DNA of 64,000 nt from Pseudomonas sp. MM213 (GCF_020423045.1 NZ_CP081943.1:1364001-1428000), one strand, 5' to 3'; shown: positions 8,946 to 18,428, numbered from the stretch's first letter. Translations and numbers: made by a program. The notes: a model not told the origin generated them from the letters alone.

Positions 8946-9662
8946 TCAGTTCTTGTCAGGAGTGAAACGCCCGGCTTCATCCAGTTGCATCTGCTTGCGC
9001 CAGGTGCGCAGCAGGTCGCTGCGCCGCCCCGGATAACGCTCGCCCTGCTCGCTCGCCGCCGAAATCCGGTCGGTACGAAAAGTCCGATAGGCGCCGCGCA
9101 ACTCACACCAGGCGACGATGATCCGCACTTCATTGAGAAACCCCAGCGCCAGCGGCCAGATCAGCCGCTGACTCGGCACTTGCTGTGCGTCCGCATAGTC
9201 GATGTGCAGCTTGGCCTGATCGCGAATCGCCTGGCGAAACGCATTCAGCGGCACGGCATTTGGCGCGAAGCCATAACCGGGCGGGCCCGGCATTACCGTC
9301 GGGTTGCGTAGTGCGTCCAGCGCTTCGGGCGCCAGCACCGCAGCAATCTTGGCCAGCGCATCGGCCGCCGCTTTGCTCAACACTTCATCGCCGCGCTGAT
9401 CCACGTAACGCAGCCCCAGCACGATGGCTTCGGTTTCATCGGCATTGAGCATCAACGGCGGCAGGAACAAACCGCTGCGCAACACGTAACCGATCCCCGC
9501 CTCACCGTAGATCGGCGCGCCCAGTGCGGTGAGTTCCGCGATGTCGCGATAGAGCGTACGCTCGGAAATCTCAAGCTCGCTGGCGAGTGTCGCCGCCGTG
9601 ACCGGACGACTTTTGCCGCGCAGCACTTGCAACAAGGTCAGTAAACGCGTGGTGCGAGACAC
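8946..9662 (-). CDS. YafY-type HTH/WYL-domain transcriptional regulator
   Basis: A 238-residue DNA-binding regulator. The N-terminal HTH_11 domain reads SRTTRLLTLLQVLRGKSRPVTAATLASELEISERTLYRDIAEL (residues 2-44), followed by GAPIYGEAGIGYVLRSG. The WYL-like ligand-sensing domain is degenerate (LIWPLALGFLNEVRIIVAWCELRGAYRTFRTDRI); the usual W-Y-L triad is not exact. Translation appears to start at a GTG. The gene is divergent from the aldo/keto reductase at 9854 with a 191-base shared promoter region, so control of that gene, of the NTF2-like gene downstream, or of both is plausible. Confidence 0.88.
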   Translation of the reverse strand: MSRTTRLLTLLQVLRGKSRPVTAATLASELEISERTLYRDIAELTALGAPIYGEAGIGYVLRSGLFLPPLMLNADETEAIVLGLRYVDQRGDEVLSKAAADALAKIAAVLAPEALDALRNPTVMPGPPGYGFAPNAVPLNAFRQAIRDQAKLHIDYADAQQVPSQRLIWPLALGFLNEVRIIVAWCELRGAYRTFRTDRISAASEQGERYPGRRSDLLRTWRKQMQLDEAGRFTPDKN

Positions 9663-9853
9663 AATCGGCAGGCTCTTTTCGGAAAGGATGTCGCAGATTA
9701 GCAGAGCCCCCTGTCAGAAAGTGGCAGTAACCACAGGCCCGTTTTGCCACTCATGAAAAAGCACCTTGACTGAATACATGACTAGCATCATCTTAAATAC
9801 ATGTCTTGCGACATTTATATTAATCCGCAGCGTCTTCCTTCAGGAGTCATCCC

Positions 9854-10906
9854 ATGCATTACAAAGTGTTCGGCCGAAAAACCGGCTTGCGCGTTGCGGA
9901 ACTGGCGCTGGGTGCCGGTAACTTTGGTACCGGTTGGGGTCATGGCGCCGAGCGCGATGAAGCCAAGCGCATCTTTGATGGCTACCTGGAGGCCGGCGGT
10001 AATTTCATCGACACCGCCAACGGCTATCAGGGTGGCCAGTCGGAAGCCATGCTCAGCGAATTCATCGCCGCTGAGCGCGATCGCCTGGTCATCGCCACCA
10101 AATACACGTTGGGGACTACGCCGGCCGCAGGCATTTCCTACACCGGCAACAACCGCAAGAACATGGTCCGCGCCGTGGAAGAAAGCCTGACACGGCTCAA
10201 GACCGACCACATCGACCTGTTCTGGGCGCACATGAGCGACGGTGTCACGCCCATGGAAGAAATCCTCCGTGGTTTTGATGATCTGGTGCGCGCCGGCAAG
10301 ATTCATTATGCCGGGCTGTCGAACTTCCCGGCCTGGCGTATCGCCCGCGCCGATCTGCTGGCTGAAGTTCGCGGTTTTTCGCCGGTTGCCGCCATTCAGG
10401 TCGAGTACAGCCTCGCCGAGCGCACGGCCGAACGTGAACAACTGCCGATGGCCGAAGCGTTGGGGCTGGCCGCTACCTTATGGTCGCCGCTGGGTGGCGG
10501 GTTCCTGACCGGCAAATACCGCACCAACGACGAGAACAGCCGTGCCGCCAAACTGGGCATGCTGGTACACGCCGAGAAAAGTGCCCGCGAAACCGCCCTG
10601 CTCGACACCTTGCTCGCGGTCGCGGCGGAGCTGGACGCCAGCCCGACGCACGTGGCCATTGCCTGGCTGCGGGAAAAAGCCAAACGCTCGACCACGGCGC
10701 TGATTCCGATTCTGGGTTCGCGTACGCGTGAGCAGCTGGATGCGACGTTGGGCGCGTTGGATGTGCAGTTGAGTGCCGATCAGTTGTCGCGGCTGGATGG
10801 CATCAGCGAAGTGGCGAAGGGCGTGCCGCATGAATCCATTGCCGGTTCTTTTGCACGGTTCAGCGGGGGCGAAACCCTGGACCTGCCAATAATCCCGGTC
10901 GCCTGA
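9854..10906 (+). CDS. Aldo/keto reductase
   Basis: An NADPH-dependent carbonyl reductase of the YajO/AKR11-13-like group, 350 residues. The (beta/alpha)8 catalytic residues are visible: Asp in FIDTANGY with Tyr five residues later, Lys in VIATKY and His in LFWAHMSD. The C-terminal NADP-binding segment is IPILGSRTREQLDATLGAL. The ATG has AGGAG upstream. It is divergent from the WYL-type regulator and followed by a long palindrome that probably ends transcription. Substrate unknown. Confidence 0.9.
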   Translation: MHYKVFGRKTGLRVAELALGAGNFGTGWGHGAERDEAKRIFDGYLEAGGNFIDTANGYQGGQSEAMLSEFIAAERDRLVIATKYTLGTTPAAGISYTGNNRKNMVRAVEESLTRLKTDHIDLFWAHMSDGVTPMEEILRGFDDLVRAGKIHYAGLSNFPAWRIARADLLAEVRGFSPVAAIQVEYSLAERTAEREQLPMAEALGLAATLWSPLGGGFLTGKYRTNDENSRAAKLGMLVHAEKSARETALLDTLLAVAAELDASPTHVAIAWLREKAKRSTTALIPILGSRTREQLDATLGALDVQLSADQLSRLDGISEVAKGVPHESIAGSFARFSGGETLDLPIIPVA

Positions 10907-10910
10907 AAAA

Positions 10911-11007
10911 GCTTCGCGGGCAAGTCGGATCGCCGCACCGCTCGCTCCTACAGGTCATGCTCTATGTAGGAGCGAGCGGTGCGGCGATCCGACTTGCCCG
11001 CGAAAGC
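10911..11007. repeat. Long REP-derived near-perfect palindrome
   Basis: The arms 10911-10952 and 10965-11007 are complementary over 42 positions apart from one extra base, around a 12-base loop. It sits between two convergent genes and would form a very stable hairpin in either transcript, so it probably serves as a bidirectional terminator. Confidence 0.9.
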
Positions 11008-11033
11008 GTCATCACGAACACCGCAAATCCGTA

Positions 11034-11993
11034 CTACCGATCGACCTTATGCTTCGCCGCATACAAACACAGCATCTCCATCGCCAACGTCGCCGCCGCC
11101 AGTGAGGTAATGTCCGCGCTGTCGTAGGCCGGCGCCACTTCCACCACGTCCATCCCCACCAGATTGATCCCGCGCAAGCCGCCGAGGATTTCCAGCGCCT
11201 GTACCGTGCTCAAACCGCCACACACCGGTGTGCCGGTGCCGGGTGCAAACGCCGGGTCGAGGCAATCGATGTCGAACGTCAGGTACACCGGGTTGTCGCC
11301 GACCCGTGCGCGAATCGCTTCGACAATCGCGTCCACCCCACGCCGATGCACTTGCCGCGCATCCAGCACCTGAAAGCCCTGATGATCGTCATTGGTGGTG
11401 CGCAAGCCGATCTGCACCGAGCGCGACGGGTCCACCAGACCTTCCTTGGCCGCGTGCCAGAACATCGTGCCGTGATCGACGCGCTTGCCCTCTTCATCCG
11501 GCCAGGTGTCGCTGTGCGCGTCGAAGTGAATCAACGACAGCGCCCCATGTTTACGGGCATGCGCCTTGAGCAGCGGGTAACTGATGAAGTGATCGCCGCC
11601 GAACGTCAGCATCGCGCAACCGGCATTCAGAATATGCTCGGCGTGGGCTTCAATGCTTTCCGGCACCGAATGCGGCGAGCCGTAATCGAAGTCGCAATCT
11701 CCGTAGTCGATCACCGCCAGATGATCGAACGGGTCGAACGTCCATGGCCAATGCCGTTCCCAGGCGATCCCGGTGGACGCCGCACGAATGCCGCGCGGTC
11801 CGAAACGCGCGCCGGGACGGTTGCTGGTGGCGGTATCGAACGGCACGCCACTGACGGCCACATCGACACCGCGCAAGTCGCGGCTGTACCGGCGACGCAT
11901 GAAACTGGTGATACCGGCGTAGGTACTTTCGGCGGCAGTCCCGTAGAGACTGTCGCGGGTCATGGCCTGATCGTTTTGCACTGGGACGTCCAT
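11034..11993 (-). CDS. speB: Agmatinase
   Basis: A Mn-dependent ureohydrolase that cleaves agmatine to putrescine and urea in the cytosol. The 319-residue protein has all ureohydrolase metal motifs: FGGDH, LIHFDAHSDTW (DAHxD) and LTFDIDCLDPAFAPGTGTPVCGG (DxD). The stretches SIQIGLRT-like, GTMFWHAAKEGL and GMDVVEVAPAYD closely follow E. coli SpeB, which supports agmatine over guanidinobutyrate, although pseudomonad paralogues (GbuA, GpuA) use those. It is 21 bases downstream of the polyamine-binding protein gene, has AAGGAG before its ATG, and is probably co-transcribed with it. Confidence 0.85.
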   Translation of the reverse strand: MDVPVQNDQAMTRDSLYGTAAESTYAGITSFMRRRYSRDLRGVDVAVSGVPFDTATSNRPGARFGPRGIRAASTGIAWERHWPWTFDPFDHLAVIDYGDCDFDYGSPHSVPESIEAHAEHILNAGCAMLTFGGDHFISYPLLKAHARKHGALSLIHFDAHSDTWPDEEGKRVDHGTMFWHAAKEGLVDPSRSVQIGLRTTNDDHQGFQVLDARQVHRRGVDAIVEAIRARVGDNPVYLTFDIDCLDPAFAPGTGTPVCGGLSTVQALEILGGLRGINLVGMDVVEVAPAYDSADITSLAAATLAMEMLCLYAAKHKVDR

Positions 11994-12014
11994 CAGGTGC
12001 TCCTTCTTGTTTAT

Positions 12015-13106
12015 TTATTGGCGGCTACGGAAAGTGGTCCACAAACGGGTGCGCTGACGCATGTCCTTGAGGCTCATGCTGCGGTCGGCGTACAACCGCT
12101 CGCGCACATCGGCGAGGGGGTAAATGTCAGGATCGCTGCGTACTGCCTCATCCACCAGCGGTGTGGCGGCCTGGTTGGCCGTGGCAAAGAACAGCGTGTT
12201 GGTCAGCGCCGCCACGGATTCGGGACGCAACATGAACTCGATAAAGGCGCGGGCGGCTTCGGGGTGCGGCGCGTCCTTGGGGATGGCCAGGTTGTCCTGC
12301 CAGACCAGCGTGCCTTCCTTGGGAATCCGGTACGCCACTTCATACGGTTTGTTGGCCTTGCGCGCCTGATCGGCGGCCATGCTCGCGTCACCGTTGTAGG
12401 TCAAGGCCAGGCAGACGCTGCCGTTGGCCAGGTCGTTGATTTGCCGGCCACTGGCGACGTACAGCACATTCGGCTGCAACTGATGCAACAACGCTTCGGC
12501 GGCTGACAGATCGGACTTGTCGGTGCTGTAGGGATCTTTACCGAGGTAGTGCAGCGCGAGGCCGATCACTTCCTGCGGCGAATCGATGATCGCCACGCCG
12601 CAATCTTTCAGCTTGCTGGCGTATTCGGGTTTGAACAGCAAGTCGAGGCTGTTGAGCGGCACATCCGGCAAACGCTTTTTCACCGCCTCCACATTCATCC
12701 CGAGTCCGAGCGTGCCCCAGGTGTACGGCACGCCATAGTGGTTGCCGGGATCGACCGCGGCGAGTTTTTCCAGCAAATCCGGATCGAGGTTGGCGTAGCC
12801 CTTGAGGCCTTCGTGGGGAATCGCCCTCAAGGCACCCGCCGCCAATCCGCGCGCCAGCACGCTGGACGACGGCACCACCACGTCATAGCCGCTGCCGCCG
12901 GTGAGCAACTTGGTTTCCAGGACTTCCGAGGAATCGAACGTGTCGTAGCGCACGTGAATGCCGGTTTCCTGCTCGAAGCGCTGCAAGGTTTCCGGGGCCA
13001 CGTAATCGGCCCAACTGTAAAGATTGACGACCTTCTCCTCGGCATGGGCCGACACGGAGGCGGCAAGGAACAGCGCGGGTAAACACAGCTTGAATAGAGG
13101 AGCCAT
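12015..13106 (-). CDS. Polyamine ABC transporter substrate-binding protein (PotF/SpuD-like)
   Basis: A periplasmic solute-binding protein of 363 residues for putrescine, spermidine or a related amine. The ATG at 13106 opens a signal peptide (MAPLFKLCLPALFLAASVSAHA) and is preferred over an upstream in-frame start that would bury it. The mature N-terminus EEKVVNLYSWADYVAPETLQRFEQETGI and the DVVVPSS segment are typical of the PotD/PotF family, as are NNDLANGSVCLALTYNGD-type ligand-site residues. No permease or ATPase gene is adjacent, so it must share a transporter encoded elsewhere. It is followed by speB and divergent from a LysR gene. Confidence 0.88.
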   Translation of the reverse strand: MAPLFKLCLPALFLAASVSAHAEEKVVNLYSWADYVAPETLQRFEQETGIHVRYDTFDSSEVLETKLLTGGSGYDVVVPSSSVLARGLAAGALRAIPHEGLKGYANLDPDLLEKLAAVDPGNHYGVPYTWGTLGLGMNVEAVKKRLPDVPLNSLDLLFKPEYASKLKDCGVAIIDSPQEVIGLALHYLGKDPYSTDKSDLSAAEALLHQLQPNVLYVASGRQINDLANGSVCLALTYNGDASMAADQARKANKPYEVAYRIPKEGTLVWQDNLAIPKDAPHPEAARAFIEFMLRPESVAALTNTLFFATANQAATPLVDEAVRSDPDIYPLADVRERLYADRSMSLKDMRQRTRLWTTFRSRQ

Positions 13107-13207
13107 GACGAACACCTGACCAGAGGAAGTGGCCCCAGCATGCGTCGTCGGATACATTGGAAAAATACCAAGTCAGTTACCCTGACTTTATTGCGGAGTA
13201 ATGTTTG

Positions 13208-14101
13208 ATGCTCGGCCAGCTTCACGATGTGGATCTGCAATTGCTGCGCCTGTTCGTCAGCGTGGTGGAATGCGGCGGTTTCAGCGCAGCCCAGGGTGAA
13301 CTGGGCCTGAGCCAGTCGAGCATCAGCCAGCAAATGGCCAGGCTTGAAACCCGGCTCGGCTATCGGCTGTGCAGTCGCGGCAAGGGTGGATTCAGGATCA
13401 CCCCCAAAGGTGAACAACTGTTGACCGCGACACGCGGACTGTTCGAATCCATTGAAGCGTTCCGTCATCAATCCAATGGCGTGGCCGGTCGGCTGATCGG
13501 CGAAGTGCGCCTGGGGCTGTCCGAAGCCGTGGATCAATCCGTGCTGCAACGGGTAGCTGAGGCGATCCGGCGCTTTCGCGAACGCGATGAGTCGGTGCGC
13601 ATCGAACTGATCAGCGCCATGCCCGGCGAGATGGAGCGCTTGCTGCTGCAACAACGGCTGGACCTGGCGATCGGCTATTTCTCACAGGTGCAGAGCGCGT
13701 TTGACTACCGCGAACTGTTCACGGAAACCCAGCACTTGTATTGCGCCGCCGGCCACCCGCTGTTCACCGACGAGGCGCCGGACGATCAAGCGTTGCAGGC
13801 GTGCGACCGGGTGGATCACCCTTACCGTTTTTTGCGCAGCGACGAGCCCTTTCAGGGCAAACGGTGCTCGGCGCGCTCGGAACAGGTCGAAGGCACCCTC
13901 GCCTTCATTTTGTCCGGCAAGCATGTCGGTTACCTGCCCAGCCACTTTGCCCGCAGTTGGGAAGACAAAGGATTGCTCAGGGCCGTGCGCCGCAGCGACA
14001 TGAGTTTCGACGTGGCGTTCCATCTGGCCCGCCACCGTGCGCAGGTGCCGGAGGATGCGCAGAAAGCCTTTGAAGAGGATTTGCTCGCCGCGTTCGCCTG
14101 A
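13208..14101 (+). CDS. LysR-family transcriptional regulator
   Basis: A 297-residue LysR regulator. The HTH is at residues 6-62 (DVDLQLLRLFVSVVECGGFSAAQGELGLSQSSISQQMARLE), followed by an effector-binding domain of two alpha/beta subdomains. The ATG at 13208 is preferred over an adjacent TTG at 13205. It is divergent from the polyamine-binding protein gene with about 100 bases between starts, the normal arrangement for a LysR regulator and its target. Control of the binding protein-speB pair is therefore likely, but the inducer is not shown. Confidence 0.9.
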   Translation: MLGQLHDVDLQLLRLFVSVVECGGFSAAQGELGLSQSSISQQMARLETRLGYRLCSRGKGGFRITPKGEQLLTATRGLFESIEAFRHQSNGVAGRLIGEVRLGLSEAVDQSVLQRVAEAIRRFRERDESVRIELISAMPGEMERLLLQQRLDLAIGYFSQVQSAFDYRELFTETQHLYCAAGHPLFTDEAPDDQALQACDRVDHPYRFLRSDEPFQGKRCSARSEQVEGTLAFILSGKHVGYLPSHFARSWEDKGLLRAVRRSDMSFDVAFHLARHRAQVPEDAQKAFEEDLLAAFA

Positions 14102-14119
14102 ACCACACCGCCAATCCCC

Positions 14120-14146
14120 TGTGGGAGCGAGCAGGCTCGCTCCTAC
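14120..14146. repeat. Single REP hairpin
   Basis: GTGGGAGCGAG and CTCGCTCCTAC form a compact hairpin after the LysR stop, a solitary REP rather than a REPIN pair. Confidence 0.7.
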
Positions 14147-14231
14147 AAGGGTTTTGTGTAAGTCGATGAATTTTCTGGCATCCTGCGCCTCCATTTTCTG
14201 ACCCGGCCCGCCTTTCGGCACGCAAACCACC

Positions 14232-15665
14232 ATGACCGCCTCTGAAAAAGCCCCTGCCCCGCGCCACAACGACCTGATCTACGGCCTCGACGACCGCCCT
14301 CATCTGACCGCCACCGTCTTCGCCGCCCTGCAACACGTACTCGCCAGCTTCGTCGGCATCATCACCCCGACCCTGATCATGGGCAGCGCCCTCGGCCTGC
14401 AAAGCGAAATCCCCTATCTGATCAGCATGGCGCTGTTTGTCTCGGGGTTGGGCACCTTCGTCCAGGCGCGCAAGTTCGGCCCGATCGGTTCCGGTTTGCT
14501 GTGTCTGCAAGGCACCAGTTTCTCGTTTATCAGCGTGATCCTCAGCGCCGGTTTCATGGTCAAGGCCCGCGGCGGCGGCACTGATGAAATCCTTTCGACA
14601 ATCTTTGGCGTGTGCTTTTTCGCCGCGTTCATCGAAGTGGTGTTGAGCCAGTTCATCGGCAAACTGCGGATGCTGATCACGCCGGTGGTAACCGGGACGA
14701 TCATCACGCTGATGGGGTTGTCGCTGATCAAAGTCGCCATGACCGACATCGCCGGCGGCTTCGGCGCGACGGATCTCGGCGCCGCCAGTCACCTCGCGTT
14801 GGCTGCGTTGGTGCTGGGCACCATCGTGGTGCTGAACCGTGTTGATGTGCCGTTCCTGCGCCTCGGCGCCATCGTGATCGGCCTGACCCTCGGTTATGTC
14901 GTGGCGTGGCTCATGGGCCACGTGGATTTCGCCAGCATGCCCGACGTACCGCTGATGAGCGTGCCGGTGCCGTTCAAGTACGGTTTCAACTTCGACTGGG
15001 TGGCGTTCGTGCCGGTGGCGGTGATTTTCCTCGTGTCGCCGCTGGAGGCGGCCGGTGACCTGACAGCCAACTCGATGATTTCCCGGCAGCCGGTCAAAGG
15101 CCCGATCTACATTCGCCGGATCAAATCCGGCCTGCTCGCCGACGGCCTCAACTCGGCCATGGCGGCAGTGTTCAACAGCATGCCGATGGTGACCTTCGCG
15201 CAGAACAACGGCGTGATTCAACTGACCGGCGTGGCCAGCCGCTACGTGGCGTTTTTCATTGCCGGCCTGCTGGTGGTGCTGGGGCTGTTCCCGATGATCG
15301 GCGCGGTGCTGCAACTGATGCCGAAACCGGTGCTCGGCGGCGCTGAACTGGTGATGTTCGGCACCGTTGCAGTGGCCGGGATCAAGATCCTCGCCGAAGC
15401 CGGCCTGCATCGGCGCAACATGCTGATCGTGGCGATTTCCCTCGGCATGGGCCTGGGTGTGGCGGCCGTGCCGGAGGTGTTGCGCGAGTTGCCCAAGGCG
15501 CTGCATAACATCTTTGAATCGCCGATTACCGTCGGCGCGTTGTGCGCTATCGTGCTGAACATCTTCCTGCCTGAGGAATTCATCGAGCTGGAAGAAGACG
15601 ATTTCGATCCGGAAGCCTCGATCCTCCAGGTCATGGAAAACCCGGATGTCCCGGCCAAAGGCTAA
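14232..15665 (+). CDS. NCS2-family nucleobase (xanthine/uracil) permease
   Basis: An inner-membrane nucleobase:cation symporter of 477 residues with about 14 membrane helices. The QH pair in TM1 (ALQHVLASF, residues 32-40) and the NAT signature QNNGVIQLTG (about residues 322-332) are intact. The motif GPIGSGLLCLQGTSFSFI and the FLVSPLEAAGDLTANS segment, with the TM8 acidic residue, fit the XanP/XanQ side of the family more than UraA. The C-terminal tail is long and acidic (IELEEDDFDPEAS). It is a single gene after a LysR gene on the same strand. Substrate is inferred from motifs only. Confidence 0.85.
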   Translation: MTASEKAPAPRHNDLIYGLDDRPHLTATVFAALQHVLASFVGIITPTLIMGSALGLQSEIPYLISMALFVSGLGTFVQARKFGPIGSGLLCLQGTSFSFISVILSAGFMVKARGGGTDEILSTIFGVCFFAAFIEVVLSQFIGKLRMLITPVVTGTIITLMGLSLIKVAMTDIAGGFGATDLGAASHLALAALVLGTIVVLNRVDVPFLRLGAIVIGLTLGYVVAWLMGHVDFASMPDVPLMSVPVPFKYGFNFDWVAFVPVAVIFLVSPLEAAGDLTANSMISRQPVKGPIYIRRIKSGLLADGLNSAMAAVFNSMPMVTFAQNNGVIQLTGVASRYVAFFIAGLLVVLGLFPMIGAVLQLMPKPVLGGAELVMFGTVAVAGIKILAEAGLHRRNMLIVAISLGMGLGVAAVPEVLRELPKALHNIFESPITVGALCAIVLNIFLPEEFIELEEDDFDPEASILQVMENPDVPAKG

Positions 15666-15675
15666 CCCGCCGTTC

Positions 15676-15759
15676 TGTAGGAGCCGGCTTGCCGGCGATG
15701 GCGGCCGTGAGACTTGCGTTGATTATTCGGCCGCCATCGCCAGCAAGCTGGCTCCTACA
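15676..15759. repeat. REPIN
   Basis: TGTAGGAGCCGGCTTGCCGG and CAGCAAGCTGGCTCCTACA are inverted around about 45 bases. It lies between convergent genes (permease and nitrilase). Confidence 0.9.
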
Positions 15760-15771
15760 GGGGGTGGTGTG

Positions 15772-16692
15772 TCAGAGGAAGCGGACACCGGGTTTGGCCC
15801 GTTCATCCACGGTCAACTCGAACACGTCCGGTCGCGCGTAATGGCCGACGACGTCGTAGTCGTAACGCGCGCGGATCAGGTCGTGTGTGTCGATTTCGGC
15901 GGTGAGCAGGCCGCGCTCGCCGCGCAGCGGCCCGGCCAGAATGTCGCCCAGCGGCCCGACAATTACGCTGCCGCCGGCAATCAACGGTCGGTCTGCCGGC
16001 CAGTTGGCGATCTCCACGCCCAGGGCTTGCGGCGAGTCCTGAACCTGACAGGCACTGACCACAAAGCAGCGCCCTTCATGGGCGATGTGGCGCATGCTCA
16101 CCTGCCACATCTCCCGCTCGTCCACCGTGGGTGCGCACCACACCTCCACACCCTTGGCGTACATGGCGGTGCGCAGCAGCGGCATCATGTTTTCCCAGCA
16201 CACCACCGCGCCGATCCGCCCGACCTGGCTGTCGATCACCGGTAACGTCGAGCCATCACCCTTGCCCCAGATCAGCCGTTCGGTGCCCGTGGGCATCAGT
16301 TTTCGGTGTTTGGCGACCAGTCCGGCCTGCGGATCGAAATACAACGCGGTGCAATACAAGGTGCTGCCGGCGCGCTCAATGACGCCAATCACCAGATTGG
16401 CCCCGGTGCGCGCCGACAACCCGGCCAGCGCTTCGGTTTCTACGCCCGGGACGTCGATGGCGTTGGCGAAATACCGGGCAAATGCTTCTCGACCTTCCGG
16501 CAGTCGATAACCCAGTTGCGTGCCGAACCCCTCGCCTTTCGGGTAACCACCGAGCAACGCTTCGGGCATGACCACCAGCGCCGCGCCGGCTTCAAGGATG
16601 GCGTTTTCGTAAGAGAGGATTTGCTCCAGGGTCTCGGCCTTGCCGCCGGGCAGTGCGCCGATTTGCAGTGCAGCAACGATTGACTTGGGCAT
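15772..16692 (-). CDS. Nitrilase (carbon-nitrogen hydrolase family)
   Basis: Hydrolyses a nitrile to the carboxylic acid and ammonia. The 306-residue protein has the catalytic triad Glu44 ([10 protein letters not shown]), Lys131 ([13 protein letters not shown]) and Cys165 ([12 protein letters not shown]), all in standard nitrilase context. The [17 protein letters not shown] signature separates true nitrilases from amidases of the same superfamily. Arylacetonitrilases and aliphatic nitrilases cannot be told apart here. A LysR gene starts 84 bases away on the other strand and is the likely regulator. Confidence 0.88.
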   Translation of the reverse strand: MPKSIVAALQIGALPGGKAETLEQILSYENAILEAGAALVVMPEALLGGYPKGEGFGTQLGYRLPEGREAFARYFANAIDVPGVETEALAGLSARTGANLVIGVIERAGSTLYCTALYFDPQAGLVAKHRKLMPTGTERLIWGKGDGSTLPVIDSQVGRIGAVVCWENMMPLLRTAMYAKGVEVWCAPTVDEREMWQVSMRHIAHEGRCFVVSACQVQDSPQALGVEIANWPADRPLIAGGSVIVGPLGDILAGPLRGERGLLTAEIDTHDLIRARYDYDVVGHYARPDVFELTVDERAKPGVRFL

Positions 16693-16776
16693 TGCAGTAA
16701 CTCCATTCGAATCGGGTGTTGCTCATTCTCAGGCGCTACCGGATCATGAATAAAGCCCCGTTCGCTGCTGAATGAT

Positions 16777-17685
16777 ATGAACACCATGAATATCGCCACC
16801 GTCGATCTCAACCTGCTCAAAGTCTTCGAAGCCTTGCATGAAGAGTCCAGCGCCAGCCGTGCAGCGCTGCGTCTGGGCGTCACACAGTCGGCGGTCAGCG
16901 CGGCGTTGCGCCGACTGCGCGAGGTGTATGGCGATCAATTGTTTGTGCGCACCGGCCGAGGCCTGGCGCCGACGCTCAAGGCCAATCAGTTGAAACCGGT
17001 GGTCAGCGACGCGCTGAACAAATGCCGACAAAGCCTGGCGATGGTCGATCCGGCCGCCCATCACTATGAAGGCCGTTCGGTCACGGTGGGCATGTCGGAT
17101 GATTTCGAAATTGCCTACGGCCGCCGCTTGATCGAAGAGATCGCCCGTTGCGCGCCGAAGTTACGGCTGATCTTCCGCCAGACCCACAGCCAGATCGTCG
17201 CCCACGCGTTGATGGAGCGCAGCATCGACCTGGCGATCACGGCCGGCGGGTTTGCCGAACGGTTGCTGAGTCGTCAGGTATTGGGGGAAGGCGATTATCT
17301 GTGTCTGGTTGACCCGAAGAGTCTGGCCGCGGGACAACAAACCATCGACCTTGAGGAGTTCGTCACCCGTGAACATATTCTGGTGTCATCGGGTGGTTTT
17401 ATCGGGATCACCGACGAAGGGTTGGCCGCGTTGGGCCTGAGCCGGCGGGTATGCGCTTCGACCACGCATTTCGCAGCGTTACCGCATCTGCTCAAGGGCA
17501 GTCAGGCGGTGGCGACCATCCCGGCGCATGCCGCCCGAAGCATCGCCGCGCTCAGCGGGTTGACGCTGCTGCCCTGCCCGTTGGCATTGCCGCGTTACCC
17601 GATCGAACTGGGCTGGCGTACCAGCACGCAGCTCGATCCGGTGGTGTTGAAAGTGCGTGAGGCGATTGTCGCGATTTTTGCGTGA
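16777..17685 (+). CDS. LysR-family regulator, divergent from the nitrilase gene
   Basis: A 302-residue LysR regulator. The HTH is at residues 8-66 (VDLNLLKVFEALHEESSASRAALRLGVTQSAVSAALRRLREVYGD), followed by FVRTGRGLAPT, which marks the NodD/LinR-like branch of the family. The ligand domain follows. Two ATG codons lie close together (residues 1 and 4); either could be used. Its back-to-back position with the nitrilase gene suggests it controls nitrile use, which is inference from layout. Confidence 0.88.
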   Translation: MNTMNIATVDLNLLKVFEALHEESSASRAALRLGVTQSAVSAALRRLREVYGDQLFVRTGRGLAPTLKANQLKPVVSDALNKCRQSLAMVDPAAHHYEGRSVTVGMSDDFEIAYGRRLIEEIARCAPKLRLIFRQTHSQIVAHALMERSIDLAITAGGFAERLLSRQVLGEGDYLCLVDPKSLAAGQQTIDLEEFVTREHILVSSGGFIGITDEGLAALGLSRRVCASTTHFAALPHLLKGSQAVATIPAHAARSIAALSGLTLLPCPLALPRYPIELGWRTSTQLDPVVLKVREAIVAIFA

Positions 17686-17693
17686 GGCCGGCC

Positions 17694-17945
17694 TTATTTG
17701 GCCGCCATCAACCGATTGACTTCACTGCGCACCATGTTGGCGAATTCCGGAGGCGACATGCCGTCGAGTTCGGAACGGACCCACTCGGCCCATTTGCCTT
17801 TGCGCTTGGCGCGTTCGCCGAACAAGCGTGCGGCCTCGCCTTTGGCTTTGCCCAGGTTGTTCTGCCAGAGTTCGAACAGACGGGATTTCTCGTCTTCAAG
17901 CGCTGCGCGCTCGGCAAGGGGTTTGTCGGCCAGATTGAAGCTCAT
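17694..17945 (-). CDS. Small conserved cytosolic protein, function unknown
   Basis: An 83-residue, highly charged helical protein. It has a long basic central stretch (NNLGKAKGEAARLFGERAKRKGKWAEWV) and no signal peptide, membrane segment or cysteine. It is convergent with the LysR gene, leaving only 8 bases between stops, and divergent from the DUF883 gene. I do not recognise a family with a known role. The basic helix could contact nucleic acid or ribosomes, but that is only composition-based. Confidence 0.65.
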   Translation of the reverse strand: MSFNLADKPLAERAALEDEKSRLFELWQNNLGKAKGEAARLFGERAKRKGKWAEWVRSELDGMSPPEFANMVRSEVNRLMAAK

Positions 17946-18110
17946 GGGGAGTTACCTGCTGCGTAAATAGGCGACATCTTACACTGTAGGAAGAAATGTC
18001 CTGCGCAGGATTTTTCTACAGTAGGGCCTGCGCAGGTAAAATCGCTGCAACTTTTTCAATCGCCGCAGACTCCATTGTTCACTGCCCACTCACCTGCAAG
18101 GAGTATCCCA

Positions 18111-18428
18111 ATGGCTCGGAAAACCGCCGCACAAGCCGCCGAAGACCAAATCAAGGATCAAGCGTTCAGCGAGCTTCAGGCGCTGATCGAAGAGTCGGAA
18201 AAATTGCTGAAAAGCAGTGCCTCGCTGGTCGGTGAGGAAGCGGACACGCTCCGTGGGCAAATCGCCCAGAAACTCCAGCAGGCGCGGGACTCGGTAACCC
18301 GCGTTCGTGACCGGACCCTGCCTGCGGTCGAAGCGACAGAAATCTATATCGGCGGTCATCCGTGGCAAACCGTGGCGATTTCCGCCGGTTTCGGTTTGGT
18401 TGTCGGGTTGTTGCTGGGCCGACGCTAA
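18111..18428 (+). CDS. DUF883 (ElaB/YqjD-family) tail-anchored protein
   Basis: A 105-residue protein of the ElaB/YqjD/YgaM family, tail-anchored inner-membrane proteins that in E. coli bind ribosomes in stationary phase. The N-terminal two-thirds is an amphipathic helix (EDQIKDQAFSELQALIEESEKLLKSS). The C-terminus GGHPWQTVAISAGFGLVVGLLLGRR is the hallmark: a conserved HPW followed by a single membrane helix and terminal arginines. The ATG at 18111 has AAGGAG upstream and is preferred over an earlier in-frame codon. Confidence 0.9.
   Translation: MARKTAAQAAEDQIKDQAFSELQALIEESEKLLKSSASLVGEEADTLRGQIAQKLQQARDSVTRVRDRTLPAVEATEIYIGGHPWQTVAISAGFGLVVGLLLGRR

Noticed and set aside
11346..12506. A 386-codon plus-strand open frame across speB and the binding-protein gene
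   Set aside because: It crosses two certain minus-strand genes and their 21-base gap; the composition is that of antisense, not a protein.
13977..15506. A 509-codon minus-strand open frame under the NCS2 permease gene
   Set aside because: Same antisense artefact, rich in His/Asp/Gln, with no recognisable domain.
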